A DNA stretch of 64,000 nucleotides from positions 62,001 through 126,000 of the forward strand of contig QNRL01000001.1 in NCBI GenBank assembly GCA_003315335.1, written 5' to 3'. The notes beneath the pieces are model-generated. The model saw only the letters and a list, made by a program, of their open reading frames with translations, had not been told where the DNA came from and did no database searches. Shown here piece by piece: positions 37,761-49,040 of this stretch. The stretch's first letter is position 1; the number at the start of each line of letters is the position of its first letter. The DNA is from Pseudocitrobacter faecalis. Lineage in GTDB: Bacteria; Pseudomonadota; Gammaproteobacteria; Enterobacterales; Enterobacteriaceae. Made by a program: the position numbers and the translations under genes.

Positions 37761-40139
37761 TTACTGTTGGGTGTCCGGTAGGGCGTACGCAATGATGTAA
37801 TCACCACGATCCGGTGACTGACGTGCACCGCCTGCGTTGATGATGATGTACTGTTTACCGGTTTTCGGCGACACGTACGTCATCGGGCCAGACTGGCTAC
37901 CTACCGGCAGTCGGTCTTTCCAGACCTCTTTCCCGGTTGCCGTATCAAAGGCGCGCAGATAGAAATCCTGCGTACCGGCGAAAAACAGCAGACCGGATTG
38001 CGTGGTCATCGACGCGCCCAGCGTTGGCATTCCGATAGGGATCGGCATATGCATGCGGATACCCAGCGGGCCGGTGTCTTCCACCGTACCGACCGGCACC
38101 TGCCAGACGATTTTGCCTGATGTCAGATCGACCGCCGACATCGTACCAAATGGTGGTTTCTGGCACGGAATGCCCAGCGGTGACAGGAAACGCTCGCGCA
38201 TGGCACCATAAGGCGTACCTTCCATTGGCACAATGCCCATCTCAATACCGCTGGCATTTTTCGCCACTTTCTCGCGAGGCACCATGTAGTTCGCCAGGCC
38301 CAGACGCATATCGTTAACGAACATCAGGTGATTGTTAGGATCAACGGACACGCTGCCCCAGTTCATCCCGCCCAGTGAACCGGGATATTGCAGTGACCGA
38401 TCTTCGCCCGGAGGGGTAAAGATGCCCTGATGACGCATCTCTTTAAACTGAATACGGCACAGCAGTAGATCGATTGGCGTAGCACCCCACATATCCGATT
38501 CTTTCAGCGTTTCGTTGCCAATCATTGGCATACCGACAGAGTACGGCTGGGTAGGAGAATAACGTTCACCTTTCACATTGCCTGCCGGAACCGGGCGCTC
38601 TTCAACTTTCGCCACCGGTTCGCCGGTTTCGCGGTTAAGCATGAAGATCATCCCCTGCTTGCTGGTTTGCACCAGCACCGGCGTGGTGCCGCCTTTGCCG
38701 TCAGGCAAATCGGTCAGCAACGACTGAGAAGGCAGGTCGAAATCCCACAGATCGTGGTGTGTGGTTTGATAATGCCAGCGCACTTTCCCGGTGGTGGCAT
38801 CAACGGCAACAATCGACGAGCTGTATTTATCATCCAGCGCCGTACGTTCGCCCGCCCAGAAATCTGGCGTCGCATTACCGGTCGGTAAATAGATGAGATT
38901 GAGTTTGGCGTCATACGACATTGCGGACCACACGTTTGGCGTGCCGCGCGTGTAAGTCTGGCCTTCCGGCGGCAGCCCGGTGATATTTGGGTTACCCGGA
39001 TCCCACGCCCACGCCAGTTTACCGGTATGGACGTCATAAGCACGTACCACGCCCGGCGGTTCATCGGTGGAGAAGTTATCGGCCACGCGGCCACCCAGCA
39101 CCACCACGTTCCCGGCGACTAAGGGGGTTGAGGTTTGCTGATAGTAACCGGGTTTGATTTCGCCCATCCCGACGCTCAGATCGACCACGCCGTTATCACC
39201 AAAATCGGCGCACGGTTTACCGGTATCGGCGTTGATCGCAATAAGGCGCGCGTCGGTGGTCGGCAGGAACAAACGACGCGGACAGGCGGCGGGTGCACTG
39301 TTATTTTCCGGGGCGGCGACGCTCTGTGCCTCTTCGTAATAGCCTAACCCACGACAACGCTGCCAGTTTGGCGCGGTGGCTTTCGAATCATAACGCCACT
39401 TCTCTTTACCGCTGTCGACATCCAGCGCCAGCACTTTACTGTACGGTGTACAGACGAACAGCGTGTCACCTACCTGGAGTGGAGTATTTTGATCTTCCGC
39501 ACCGGAACCATTACTGACCGGAATATCCCCGGTGTGCGCTACCCATGCAACCTGCAGCTTATCGACGTTCTGCTTGTTGATTTGATCCAGCGCGGCAAAG
39601 CGATCGCCGTGCGTGGTGTTCCCCCAGTGCAGCCAGTTTTTCTGCTGCTCGCCTGCGCTCACCGGTTTCACGGGCACGTCTTCCTTTGCGCTTACCAGGG
39701 TATGGGTTTTGAACATTCCGCCCACACTAGCCAGCAATACCACGGCAATGATAGCCGCGACGCCAAATGCCGGGCCTTTTTTCACCGGTGGTGTTACGGA
39801 CAGGAACGGCCAGACAATGGCGCAAAGGAGAGCCAGCACACCAAAGGTGAACAGGCGTGAAAAGAGTGGCCAGAAATCCCAGCCTGCGTCGCTGACAGAC
39901 CAAATCAACGCGATGATAAACGCCAGCGCATACAGCACTATCCCGCTGCGGCGATGACGTGCAATCAGCGCCGCAGCGACAATCATCACCAGTCCCATCA
40001 GTGCGAAGAACCAGGTTCCCCCCACGGTGGCGAGTTTAATGCCCAGCGCTCCCACGGCCAGACCGATGATAAACATCAGCCCGGCCAGAAGCCATTTAAG
40101 GATCCGGGGGAGTCCTCTAAGTGAAATGCCCGTTGCCAT
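37761..40139 (-). CDS. membrane PQQ-dependent dehydrogenase, glucose/quinate/shikimate family
   Basis: 792-aa quinoprotein with five N-terminal membrane helices (residues about 10-140) and a large periplasmic PQQ beta-propeller that hands electrons to ubiquinone. Family marks: VGDTLFVCTPYSKVLALD, YQTTHHDLWDFDLPSQ near the active site, and MWGATPIDLLLCRI. It is homologous to Gcd (glucose) and to QuiA (quinate/shikimate). Its place beside pcaQ and pcaGH favours quinate/shikimate, since their products lead to protocatechuate; this is inference. Start ATG 40139 has AGGAG seven bases upstream; an upstream extension to 809 aa is possible. No PQQ synthesis genes are in the window. Confidence 0.88.
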   Translation of the reverse strand: MATGISLRGLPRILKWLLAGLMFIIGLAVGALGIKLATVGGTWFFALMGLVMIVAAALIARHRRSGIVLYALAFIIALIWSVSDAGWDFWPLFSRLFTFGVLALLCAIVWPFLSVTPPVKKGPAFGVAAIIAVVLLASVGGMFKTHTLVSAKEDVPVKPVSAGEQQKNWLHWGNTTHGDRFAALDQINKQNVDKLQVAWVAHTGDIPVSNGSGAEDQNTPLQVGDTLFVCTPYSKVLALDVDSGKEKWRYDSKATAPNWQRCRGLGYYEEAQSVAAPENNSAPAACPRRLFLPTTDARLIAINADTGKPCADFGDNGVVDLSVGMGEIKPGYYQQTSTPLVAGNVVVLGGRVADNFSTDEPPGVVRAYDVHTGKLAWAWDPGNPNITGLPPEGQTYTRGTPNVWSAMSYDAKLNLIYLPTGNATPDFWAGERTALDDKYSSSIVAVDATTGKVRWHYQTTHHDLWDFDLPSQSLLTDLPDGKGGTTPVLVQTSKQGMIFMLNRETGEPVAKVEERPVPAGNVKGERYSPTQPYSVGMPMIGNETLKESDMWGATPIDLLLCRIQFKEMRHQGIFTPPGEDRSLQYPGSLGGMNWGSVSVDPNNHLMFVNDMRLGLANYMVPREKVAKNASGIEMGIVPMEGTPYGAMRERFLSPLGIPCQKPPFGTMSAVDLTSGKIVWQVPVGTVEDTGPLGIRMHMPIPIGMPTLGASMTTQSGLLFFAGTQDFYLRAFDTATGKEVWKDRLPVGSQSGPMTYVSPKTGKQYIIINAGGARQSPDRGDYIIAYALPDTQQ

Positions 40140-40268
40140 ACTCTTCTCCTGATGACAGCCAAACCCAAGCGTGCGAACCAAATGAATCACACATAAAGGG
40201 GATTTTGTTTTAAATGAAAGGGTAAAGCCTGTTATTCGTATTCATTCGTTACACACACGAATTGCGAA

Positions 40269-40284
40269 TGAACCATTTGGTTAA
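40269..40284. promoter_or_regulatory. possible PcaQ site upstream of the quinoprotein gene
   Basis: TGAACC-ATTT-GGTTAA resembles the reported rhizobial PcaQ motif ATAACC-N4-GGTTAA (right arm exact, left arm two changes). It lies about 130 bases upstream of the dehydrogenase start. A similar palindrome precedes pcaH, suggesting co-regulation. Confidence 0.45.
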
Positions 40285-40388
40285 GGTGCGGCTATAATAG
40301 ATCTGTTAAATCGCATTGCGCAATTGTTAATAAATAATTTCGCATTAATTGATCTAAGGTGACGAGAAAGAGGATGAAACGCGGGTCG

Positions 40389-40409
40389 CCCTCTCCATGA
40401 CGGAGAGGG
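40389..40409. repeat. half-copy of the GGGAGAGGG-type palindromic repeat
   Basis: CCCTCTCC-ATGAC-GGAGAGGG, the central hairpin of the element at 2342-2386 without its outer arms, lies just after the pcaQ stop and could end that transcript. Confidence 0.6.
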
Positions 40410-40424
40410 TAGGCATACGCAACG

Positions 40425-41348
40425 TTAGCCTGGCATAGATTTACGAATGGCTGCCAGCAGCGTCTGCGCTCCGCTGGAAAGTGGGCTATCCACACGCGTC
40501 AGCACGCCAATGGGTTCGCCCTGGCCTTGCGTTGCGATGGGAAGAGAGGTTAACGCACCGCGTCGCAGGTCGTCTCTGACCGCACCGGAGGGCACAAACC
40601 AGACGTAGTTATAATCGACGGTTAACTGACGAGACAGCGAGGCCGACAGCGTTTCAATACAGCCCGCCGGCATTTTACAGCCCTGACTCTGCAATAGTGT
40701 TTCCGCATTTTGTCGGGGAACGGTTCCTTTCGGAGAGACAACAACAGGCCACTCCATCACGCGGCTTAAGGTGATATTTTCATGCAGCAGAGGATGGTCA
40801 GGGCGCACAACCAGTTTGAGCGACTCGAGAAACAGCAATTCGTAGGTTAAGCCCGTCATCAGCTCCGGGTCGGACATCCGGCCAATACCAAAATCAATAT
40901 CCCCGGATTTCAACGCCGCCAGCAGCATGGTGTTATTCATGGTCGCGACCTGAAGCGTGACATCATGCTGTTGCTGGTGAAATTGCCCCAGCACCATCGG
41001 TAAGATCCCAAGCGCAGCAGTGGGCAGCGCGCCGATGCGCACAACATCCTGATGGCTACCCTCTTTGCGGGTTAACGCCTGGCCTGCGGTATTTAGCGCA
41101 TCCAGAACTTTTACCGCGTGCGTAAGAAACTGCTCGCCAACAAGCGTCAGCTGTGCGCCAAGACGCCCACGTTCGAATAAGCGGGTGCCGGTCAGTTGCT
41201 CCAGTTCATTGAGCGTTTTGGATAACGCTGGCTGGCTGAGATTAAGGGTTTCAGCCGCGCGCCCCAGAGTGCCTTGTTGGGCGACGGCAACGAAAGTGTG
41301 CAGGTGGCGCAGTCGAATGCGCTGACTAAAGAGAGCATTTTTTTCCAT
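40425..41348 (-). CDS. pcaQ: LysR-family pca operon regulator PcaQ
   Basis: 307-aa LysR-type regulator. The N-terminal helix-turn-helix is RLRHLHTFVAVAQQGTLGRAAETLNLSQPALSKTLNELE in family form (near residues 11-50), and the effector domain covers about 95-300. The sequence pattern fits PcaQ, which activates protocatechuate 3,4-dioxygenase genes in response to beta-ketoadipate-pathway intermediates. It is transcribed in the same direction as pcaHG, downstream of pcaG, with a 178-base gap, so it may have its own promoter. It occupies the place of the LysR gene ydcI of K-12, but is not ydcI. Confidence 0.85.
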   Translation of the reverse strand: MEKNALFSQRIRLRHLHTFVAVAQQGTLGRAAETLNLSQPALSKTLNELEQLTGTRLFERGRLGAQLTLVGEQFLTHAVKVLDALNTAGQALTRKEGSHQDVVRIGALPTAALGILPMVLGQFHQQQHDVTLQVATMNNTMLLAALKSGDIDFGIGRMSDPELMTGLTYELLFLESLKLVVRPDHPLLHENITLSRVMEWPVVVSPKGTVPRQNAETLLQSQGCKMPAGCIETLSASLSRQLTVDYNYVWFVPSGAVRDDLRRGALTSLPIATQGQGEPIGVLTRVDSPLSSGAQTLLAAIRKSMPG

Positions 41349-41526
41349 ACGCGATGTTAAGAACAGATCGATAAGGGTGACAAGTAATACTGTTTAAATT
41401 TGATAACTTGATAGCAAATTATTATTAACATTTGATCTAATTGAGTTACAAGAAATTTCTGGCGTTGAGAAGAACGTCAGTAAGCAGGAAAGCCCGGTAA
41501 ACGGAGCGCTACCGGGCAGGAGGGCG

Positions 41527-42938
<1,412 letters not shown>

Positions 42939-42975
42939 TCATGTTAATATAAAGTGAATTTAAGGTGATTATTTA

Positions 42976-42990
42976 ATAACCGTTGGTTAT
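42976..42990. promoter_or_regulatory. likely PcaQ operator upstream of pcaH
   Basis: ATAACC-GTT-GGTTAT is a perfect 15-base palindrome apart from its centre and contains the LysR T-N11-A core. Both arms match the PcaQ motif reported in rhizobia, though the spacer is 3 rather than 4. Its centre is 99 bases upstream of the pcaH ATG and 117 bases upstream of the divergent ydcJ. Confidence 0.65.
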
Positions 42991-43099
42991 GCTTATCATC
43001 CCTTCCCTGCGTCATGCCGATCACACTTTCCAAATTCTTGCCACGAAGCCCCACGAGCTTTTCTACACTGCAGAATATATTCACTGGAGACATGACATC

Positions 43100-44443
43100 A
43101 TGGCGCAAAGCATCACGGCAGATGAGATTCGGGAAGATTTTTCGCAGGCGATGTCGGCAATGTATCAGCAGGAAGTGCCGCAGTACGGCACATTGCTGGA
43201 ACTGGTCGCCGATGTGAATCTTGCAGTACTGGAAAATAACACGCGCTTGCATGAACAGATGGTGAATGCCGATGAACTGGCGCGGCTTAACGTTGAACGC
43301 CATGGCGCGATTCGCGTGGGCACCGCAGAAGAGTTATCAATGCTGCGGCGCATGTTCGCCATTATGGGGATGTATCCGGTTAGCTATTATGATCTCTCTC
43401 AGGCGGGCGTGCCGGTGCACTCTACGGCATTTCGCCCGGTGGAGGATGCGGCGCTTTCGCGCAATCCTTTCCGCGTATTTACCTCGCTTTTGCGCCTTGA
43501 ATTGATTGACGATCCCGCGCTCAGGCAGCGCGCCGCTGAGATTTTACAGCAGCGTGATATTTTTACCCCTCGTTGCCGCGAACTGATTGCGCTACATGAA
43601 GAGCAGGGGGAATTCACAGCCTCGCAGGCGCAGGAGTTTGTTCAGCAAGCACTGGAAACCTTTCGCTGGCATCAGTCCGCGACAGTCGATCGCGAGACCT
43701 ACCAGGCGCTGCATCAGCAGCATCGGTTAATTGCCGATGTGGTCTGTTTCCCCGGCTGTCACATCAATCATCTCACGCCACGAACGCTGGATATCGACCG
43801 TGTCCAGGCGCTGATGGCGGAATACGGCATTGAGCCGAAAGCGGTGATTGAAGGCCCGCCGCGCCGTGACGTTCCGTTGTTACTGCGTCAGACCAGTTTT
43901 AAAGCGCTGGAGGAGCCGGTGAAATTTGCTGGTGACGGACAAGGCACACACACTGCGCGATTTGGTGAGATTGAACAGCGAGGCATCGCGTTAACGCCAA
44001 AAGGACGGGCGTTGTATGACAAGCTGCTCAATGAGGCGGGCGTCGGTAGCGATAATCTGACTCATCAACTGCATTTGCAGGATGTGTTCAAGGCGTTCCC
44101 GGATAGCGAATTTTTGCTCCGTCAGCAGGGGCTCGCCTGGTTTCGTTATCGCCTGACGCCCGCCGGCGAAGCGCATCGTCAGGCGTTTCATCCCGGCGAC
44201 GATCCACAGCCGTTAATTGAGCGCGGTTGGCTTATTGCGCAGCCGATTATTTATGAAGATTTTCTGCCGGTCAGCGCGGCGGGGATTTTTCAATCTAATC
44301 TGGGAAACGGCAATTCGTCGCGTCAGCACGGTAATGCCAGCCGGGATGCCTTTGAGCAGGCGCTGGGTTGCCCGGTACTGGATGAATTTGCCCTTTACGA
44401 GCAGGCCGAAATGCGTAGCAAACGGCGTTGCGGTCTGCTCTGA
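43100..44443 (+). CDS. ydcJ: DUF1338 / 2-oxoadipate dioxygenase-decarboxylase-like protein YdcJ
   Basis: 447-aa protein, the same length as E. coli YdcJ. The DUF1338 family includes the iron-dependent HglS enzyme of Pseudomonas putida, which converts 2-oxoadipate to 2-hydroxyglutarate in lysine breakdown; whether YdcJ shares that substrate is not settled. Conserved segments with possible metal ligands are VPVHSTAFRP near residue 105, DVVCFPGCHINHLTPRTLD near 215, FGEIEQRGIALT near 290, and a tail rich in Glu/Arg ending KRRCGLL. Start ATG 43100 (MAQSITADE) by comparison; a 39-codon upstream extension covers the PcaQ site and is rejected. Confidence 0.9.
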   Translation: MAQSITADEIREDFSQAMSAMYQQEVPQYGTLLELVADVNLAVLENNTRLHEQMVNADELARLNVERHGAIRVGTAEELSMLRRMFAIMGMYPVSYYDLSQAGVPVHSTAFRPVEDAALSRNPFRVFTSLLRLELIDDPALRQRAAEILQQRDIFTPRCRELIALHEEQGEFTASQAQEFVQQALETFRWHQSATVDRETYQALHQQHRLIADVVCFPGCHINHLTPRTLDIDRVQALMAEYGIEPKAVIEGPPRRDVPLLLRQTSFKALEEPVKFAGDGQGTHTARFGEIEQRGIALTPKGRALYDKLLNEAGVGSDNLTHQLHLQDVFKAFPDSEFLLRQQGLAWFRYRLTPAGEAHRQAFHPGDDPQPLIERGWLIAQPIIYEDFLPVSAAGIFQSNLGNGNSSRQHGNASRDAFEQALGCPVLDEFALYEQAEMRSKRRCGLL

Positions 44444-44483
44444 AACAGGTAATCTTGAGGGAGATTGATAAAGGACGGAATCG

Positions 44484-45992
44484 ATGCACAACCCCTCAAC
44501 GCCGCTGGCGGAAACCCGCCAGGGCACACTTCTTGGCCTCGTTGATGAGAATATTCACCTCTGGCGAGGCATTCCCTTTGCGCAACCGCCCGTTGGTTCG
44601 TTGCGCTGGCGCGCGCCGAGGCCCGTCCAACCGTGGTCAGGCGTGCGTCAGGCCGATACATTCTCTGCTTCCTGCTGGCAGAATATCGACTACTGTCGCG
44701 AACTGGGCGGCGGCGACCCGGGGCGCTTCTCGGAAGATTGTCTCTACCTGAATGTTTGGTCTCCGGCCGTGCGATCTGCTCCTTTGCCGGTGATGGTGTG
44801 GCTGCACGGCGGGGGATACACCATTGGCGCGGGTGGTCTGCCGCCGTATGACGGTAAAGCGCTGGCTCAGCGAGATGTGGTGGTGGTGACGGTTAACTAT
44901 CGGCTCGGGCATCTGGGCTTCTTTGCGCATCCGGCCCTTGAAGGAGAAGACGACGAGCCGCTGAATAATTTTGCGCTGATGGATCAAATCGCCGCGCTAC
45001 GCTGGGTTCAGGAGAACATCGCGGCCTTTGGCGGTGACAGCAATAATGTCACGTTATTTGGCGAGTCGGCGGGCGCGCGCAGCGTGCTGTCACTCATGAC
45101 ATCGCCGAAAGCGGCAGGGCTGTTTCACAAAGCAGTGATCCAAAGTGGCTATACGCTTCCCGATACTCCACGCGAAAAGGCGCTGGAAAAGGGCGTGCAG
45201 CTTGCCGCACACTTTGGTCTGGAAAATGCCAGCGCGAAGCAACTGCGCGCGATCCCAGCGGAAAAATTGTGGCCACTGGAGGCACCGCTGAATATTGGCC
45301 CAACGCCCATTGCCGGAGATGCGGTGCTGCCACAGCCCATGCTGGACGTCTTTTTTGCCGCGAAACAGCATGCTATGCCGGTGTTGATTGGTTCGAACAG
45401 CGACGAAGCCAGCGTGATGGCGGTGTTTGGTGTTGATCTTGCCGGCGAGATAGAAAAACTCAGGCGAACCCGGCGTCTGGGCTTGGGGCTCATTAAACTG
45501 CTCTATCCGGGTGTGAAGGGCGATGAGGAACTCGGGCGTCAGGTCTGCCGGGACATGGCCTTTACCACACTGGGTTATGTGGTCATGCAGGCTCAGCAGC
45601 GGGTGAATCAACCCTGCTGGCGTTACTGGTTTGATTATGTAGCCGAAGCGGAACACGCGACTTACGCCAATGGCGCGTGGCATGGCAACGAAGTGCCTTA
45701 CGTTTTTGATACTCTGACACTGGCCGAACCCGCCCGATTCTACGTCAATGAACGAGACAGAGCCTTTGCGGCACAGGTAGCCGATTATTGGGTGAATTTT
45801 GCGCATCATGCCAGTGCAACCTGTACTGTGCTCAATGGCCCCACGCGCTGGCCTGCATCGCTACAGGGCCGTGACCGGTTACTGCGAATTGGCCTGAATA
45901 AGCACGCCGGTTTTAAAGTTGAAAACCGTTTTATGCGCGCGCGGCTGGCGTTGTTTAAACGGGTGATGAAGCATCATGTGACGCTGGATTGA
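44484..45992 (+). CDS. type-B carboxylesterase
   Basis: 502-aa alpha/beta-hydrolase of the carboxylesterase/lipase (para-nitrobenzyl esterase, PnbA-like) family. The N-terminal family signature GIPFAQPPVGSLRWRAP lies near 30-46, EDCLYLNVWSP near 84, the oxyanion loop HGGGYTIGAG near 108 and the nucleophile elbow FGESAGARS near 192. An acid residue is likely in SNSDEASV near 305, and the His lies toward the C-terminus (WHGNEVPYVF region). It starts 40 bases after ydcJ behind AAGGACGG, probably in the same transcript. No signal peptide. K-12 has no gene here; substrate unknown. Confidence 0.88.
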   Translation: MHNPSTPLAETRQGTLLGLVDENIHLWRGIPFAQPPVGSLRWRAPRPVQPWSGVRQADTFSASCWQNIDYCRELGGGDPGRFSEDCLYLNVWSPAVRSAPLPVMVWLHGGGYTIGAGGLPPYDGKALAQRDVVVVTVNYRLGHLGFFAHPALEGEDDEPLNNFALMDQIAALRWVQENIAAFGGDSNNVTLFGESAGARSVLSLMTSPKAAGLFHKAVIQSGYTLPDTPREKALEKGVQLAAHFGLENASAKQLRAIPAEKLWPLEAPLNIGPTPIAGDAVLPQPMLDVFFAAKQHAMPVLIGSNSDEASVMAVFGVDLAGEIEKLRRTRRLGLGLIKLLYPGVKGDEELGRQVCRDMAFTTLGYVVMQAQQRVNQPCWRYWFDYVAEAEHATYANGAWHGNEVPYVFDTLTLAEPARFYVNERDRAFAAQVADYWVNFAHHASATCTVLNGPTRWPASLQGRDRLLRIGLNKHAGFKVENRFMRARLALFKRVMKHHVTLD

Positions 45993-46000
45993 GCGAAAAC

Positions 46001-46026
46001 AGAAAAAGGCCCGCACGAAGCGGGCC
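46001..46026 (-). terminator. terminator of the minus-strand hok module
   Basis: A 7-bp GC stem GGCCCGC/GCGGGCC with a 5-base loop is followed on the minus strand by TTTTTCTGTTTT. On the plus strand no T-run follows, so it serves the leftward hok transcript more than the esterase. Confidence 0.75.
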
Positions 46027-46101
46027 GGGAAGAAAAATTGGGTGCGCGAAGGATAAGCCGTACACATAAAGAGTGGCGGGGAACGCTCCCCGCCGGTGCT
46101 C

Positions 46102-46254
46102 TTACGCGGACTCGCAAGCCGTGAAAACAGCAACCTCTGTTTCGCCCGTTCGGATGTGGACTTCACAGAGATCTTTCCTCATGACCAACGCCGCCAGAAG
46201 GGCGGTTATACAGATGATGACGAGGGCGATAAGTATCGCTTTATGCTGTTTCAT
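46102..46254 (-). CDS. Hok/Gef-family type I toxin, third copy
   Basis: 50-aa toxin (starting MKQHKAILIALVIICITALL) with an intact hydrophobic helix and tail pattern MRKDLCEVHIRT plus a final Cys. It is related to but clearly diverged from the pair at 33660 and 34177. A GGCGGGG...CCCCGCC hairpin follows, as in the other copies. The leader still shows the GGTGCTTGAGGCTATCTGTC start and a TAGAAT -10 box near 46410. The mok frame upstream is broken by TAG directly after its ATG and by TAA before the hok start, so normal mok-coupled translation looks lost. Confidence 0.87.
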   Translation of the reverse strand: MKQHKAILIALVIICITALLAALVMRKDLCEVHIRTGETEVAVFTACESA

Positions 46255-46775
46255 GGCTCTCTTTTCCTTGACCTTATGGTCTGTAAGAGGCACTCTACAT
46301 GTGTCGAGCATATAGGGGGCCTCGGGTTGATTGAAAAATCACTCGGGGCTTTTCTCTATCTGCCGTCCTGCAAATGCCTGAGACAGATAGCCTCAAGCAC
46401 CCACGTCTATTCTACGCTTGTACACCCCGTATACTGGATTGATGAATTCCGAATTTTAGCGGTGGTTTTACTGCGCATCGGATGTTATCGCTCGCCAACC
46501 ACAGTAATACCCACTTATCGCAACGTTGCAGGCGTCGGGCATGTCCTTAGCCGTTGAACAGCAACTCGACACACGTAATGACGCTGGCATAACGTTTTTT
46601 ATACACAAATTTACACCTTATTCAGTCTCTTCTCCTCGACAGAATCTTTTTGCGCCAGTCAGAACAATTTATCGCGCCAACAATTGGATTATTAATCGAT
46701 TTTGTCTAGAGTGGTCGGTTCCAACGACCTAATTGTTTACCGCATTCTTCTCAAAAAAAGGACGCTTTCTCAGGC
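46255..46775. other. intergenic: hok leader and opgD upstream region
   Basis: About 170 bases next to hok are its leader and promoter on the minus strand. The remaining 330 bases (46430-46775) contain no credible gene. They should hold the opgD promoter; opgD is preceded by AAAGGACGC. Confidence 0.5.
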
Positions 46776-48431
46776 ATGAACCGCAGACACTTTCTTAAAT
46801 CATCAATGGCTGTTGCCGCCGTGTGCGGGACATCCGGTGTGGCTTCCCTTTTTTCTCAGGCTGCGTTAGCGCAGGAGTCGGACATTGCGGACGGTCAAAC
46901 CCGTCGTTTCGACTTTTCCGTGCTGCAGTCAATGGCGCACGATCTCTCCCGTCAGCCCTGGGGCGGCGCACCGCGTCCGCTGCCGGAAACGCTGGCGAAC
47001 ATGACGCCGCAGGCCTACAACAGCATTCAATATGATGCCGCGCACTCTCTGTGGAACAACGTTGACGATCGCCAGTTAGACATCCAGTTCTTCCATGTGG
47101 GGATGGGGTTCCGTCGTCGCGTGCGGATGTTCTCCGTAGACGCCGCGACGCAGCAGGCGCGCGAAGTGCATTTCCGTCCGGAGCTGTTTAAATACACTGA
47201 CACGGGCGTCGATACCAAACAGCTCGAAGGGCAGACCGATCTCGGCTTTGCCGGGTTCCGCGCGTTTAAAGCACCGGAACTGGCGCGTCGTGATATCGTT
47301 TCGTTCCTTGGCGCGAGCTACTTCCGCGCAGTCGACAGCACCTATCAGTACGGCTTGTCCGCCCGAGGGCTGGCGGTGGATACCTACACCGACAGCCTGG
47401 AAGAGTTCCCGGATTTCACCTCGTTCTGGTTTGAAACGGTGAAACCGGGGGCAACCGTCTTTACGGTTTACGCGCTGCTCGACAGCCCAAGCGTGACCGG
47501 CGCGTATAAGTTCATCATCAACTGTGCGGAAAGCCAGGTGATTATGGACGTCGAGAATCATATCTACGCACGTAAGGACATCAAACAGCTGGGTATCGCG
47601 CCGATGACCAGTATGTTCAGTTGCGGCAATAACGAACGCCGCGTTTGCGATACTATCCATCCGCAAATTCATGATTCCGATCGTCTGGCGATGTGGCTGG
47701 GTAACGGCGAGTGGATTTGCCGCCCGCTGAACAACCCCCAGAAACTGCAGTTCAACGCGTATCAGGACAAAAACCCGAAAGGCTTCGGTTTGTTGCAACT
47801 TGATCGTGACTTCTCGCACTATCAGGACGTGATGGGCTGGTACAACAAGCGCCCGAGCCTGTGGGTTGAGCCGCGAAATCAGTGGGGGAAAGGCGCCGTC
47901 AGTTTGATGGAAATCCCGACCACCGGTGAAACGCTGGATAACATCGTTTGCTTCTGGCAGCCAGAAAAACCGGTGAAAGCCGGCGATACCCTGAACTTTA
48001 GCTACCGCCTCTACTGGAGTGCGATGCCGCCGGTGCGCTCACCGTTAGCGCGCGTGATGGCCACTCGCACAGGAATGGGCAGCTTCCCGGAAGGCTGGGC
48101 GCCGGGCGAGCATTACCCGGAAAAATGGTCACGTCGTTTTGCTATCGATTTCGTTGGCGTCGATCTGAAAGCAGCCGCGCCGAAAGGTATTGAGCCGGTC
48201 ATTACGCTCTCCAGCGGGGAAGCCAAACAGATTGAGATCCTCTATGTGGAACCGTTTGACGGTTACCGCATTCTCTTTGACTGGTATCCAACTTCCGACT
48301 CAACGGATCCGGTTGATATGCGCATGTTCCTGCGCTGTCAGGGGGATGCCATCAGTGAAACCTGGCTGTATCAGTACTTCCCGCCCGCGCCGGATAAACG
48401 TCAGTATGTTGATGACCGCGTGATGAAATAA
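46776..48431 (+). CDS. opgD: osmoregulated periplasmic glucan protein OpgD (MdoD)
   Basis: 551-aa periplasmic protein, the E. coli length, that controls the backbone structure of osmoregulated periplasmic glucans; a paralog of OpgG. The N-terminus has a twin-arginine signal ([16 protein letters not shown]) with cleavage after a SQAALA-type site near residue 32, so it is exported folded by Tat. The body is the MdoG-type beta-sandwich (e.g. [17 protein letters not shown] near 106 and [14 protein letters not shown] near 410). A REP-type terminator follows. ydcH, which follows in K-12, is absent. Confidence 0.96.
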   Translation: MNRRHFLKSSMAVAAVCGTSGVASLFSQAALAQESDIADGQTRRFDFSVLQSMAHDLSRQPWGGAPRPLPETLANMTPQAYNSIQYDAAHSLWNNVDDRQLDIQFFHVGMGFRRRVRMFSVDAATQQAREVHFRPELFKYTDTGVDTKQLEGQTDLGFAGFRAFKAPELARRDIVSFLGASYFRAVDSTYQYGLSARGLAVDTYTDSLEEFPDFTSFWFETVKPGATVFTVYALLDSPSVTGAYKFIINCAESQVIMDVENHIYARKDIKQLGIAPMTSMFSCGNNERRVCDTIHPQIHDSDRLAMWLGNGEWICRPLNNPQKLQFNAYQDKNPKGFGLLQLDRDFSHYQDVMGWYNKRPSLWVEPRNQWGKGAVSLMEIPTTGETLDNIVCFWQPEKPVKAGDTLNFSYRLYWSAMPPVRSPLARVMATRTGMGSFPEGWAPGEHYPEKWSRRFAIDFVGVDLKAAAPKGIEPVITLSSGEAKQIEILYVEPFDGYRILFDWYPTSDSTDPVDMRMFLRCQGDAISETWLYQYFPPAPDKRQYVDDRVMK

Positions 48432-48442
48432 CGCCCCTGTAG

Positions 48443-48474
48443 GCCGGATAAGCGACACGCCATCCGGCTTTTTT
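48443..48474 (+). terminator. REP-type hairpin terminator after opgD
   Basis: GCCGGAT and ATCCGGC arms of a REP element (48443-48468) are directly followed by TTTTTTATT, so the repeat serves as an intrinsic terminator for opgD. Confidence 0.8.
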
Positions 48475-48488
48475 ATTGAGGAAAAACC

Positions 48489-49040
48489 ATGTCTTCGCAG
48501 GAGATTATCCCGGTTAGCTCCACGTTGAGCCTCCACGCCGTCGATGAAAGCCACGTACCGGCGCTGCATCAGTTAGTTATTAAAAACCGAGACTGGCTTT
48601 CTCAGTCAATGAACTGGCCATTATTCGTCAACAGCGAGCAGGATACACGCCAGAATGTGCAGGGCAATATGATGCTGCATCAGCGCGGCGTTGTGAAAAT
48701 GTTCATGATTTTCCATCATGATGTGTTGGTAGGCGTGCTGTCGTTTAATCAGATTGAACCGACCAATAAGACCGGTTATATCGGTTACTGGCTCGATGAG
48801 TCTGAGCAAGGTAAAGGTATTCTTTCCGCCGCGTTGCAGGCCTTTATGGATGAGTTCGCGCAACGCGGCGAGGTACGGCGCTTCGTCATTAAATGCCGCG
48901 TGGATAACGCGCGCAGCAATCAGGTAGCCTTACGTAACGGGTTTAGTCTGGAAGGCTGTCTGAGGCAGGCTGAATTTCTCAACGGCATTTATTACGATCA
49001 GAATATCTACGCGCGGATCATCGACAACGCGTCACAGTGA
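48489..49040 (+). CDS. rimL: ribosomal protein L7/L12 N-acetyltransferase RimL
   Basis: 183-aa GNAT acetyltransferase that acetylates the N-terminal serine of L12 to give L7; RimL also acetylates the toxin microcin C product. The acetyl-CoA motif region [23 protein letters not shown] (near 98-120 in family form) and the C-terminal [18 protein letters not shown] motif are present. E. coli RimL is 179 aa. The ATG follows TGAGGAAAAACC. Its end overlaps the convergent ydcK end by 9 bases. Confidence 0.95.
   Translation: MSSQEIIPVSSTLSLHAVDESHVPALHQLVIKNRDWLSQSMNWPLFVNSEQDTRQNVQGNMMLHQRGVVKMFMIFHHDVLVGVLSFNQIEPTNKTGYIGYWLDESEQGKGILSAALQAFMDEFAQRGEVRRFVIKCRVDNARSNQVALRNGFSLEGCLRQAEFLNGIYYDQNIYARIIDNASQ

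Noticed and set aside
37761-40139. Naming the quinoprotein gcd (glucose dehydrogenase)
   Set aside because: Homology does not separate Gcd from QuiA without a tree, and the pca neighbours argue for quinate or shikimate, so no gene symbol is given.
40425-41348. LysR gene as ydcI, which stands here in K-12
   Set aside because: The sequence pattern and its pcaGH neighbours fit PcaQ, and it is not positioned as ydcI directly upstream of ydcJ.
44484-45992. The carboxylesterase as PcaD (enol-lactonase) of the protocatechuate pathway
   Set aside because: PcaD is a much shorter alpha/beta-hydrolase of about 260 residues; this is a 502-residue type-B esterase on the opposite strand.
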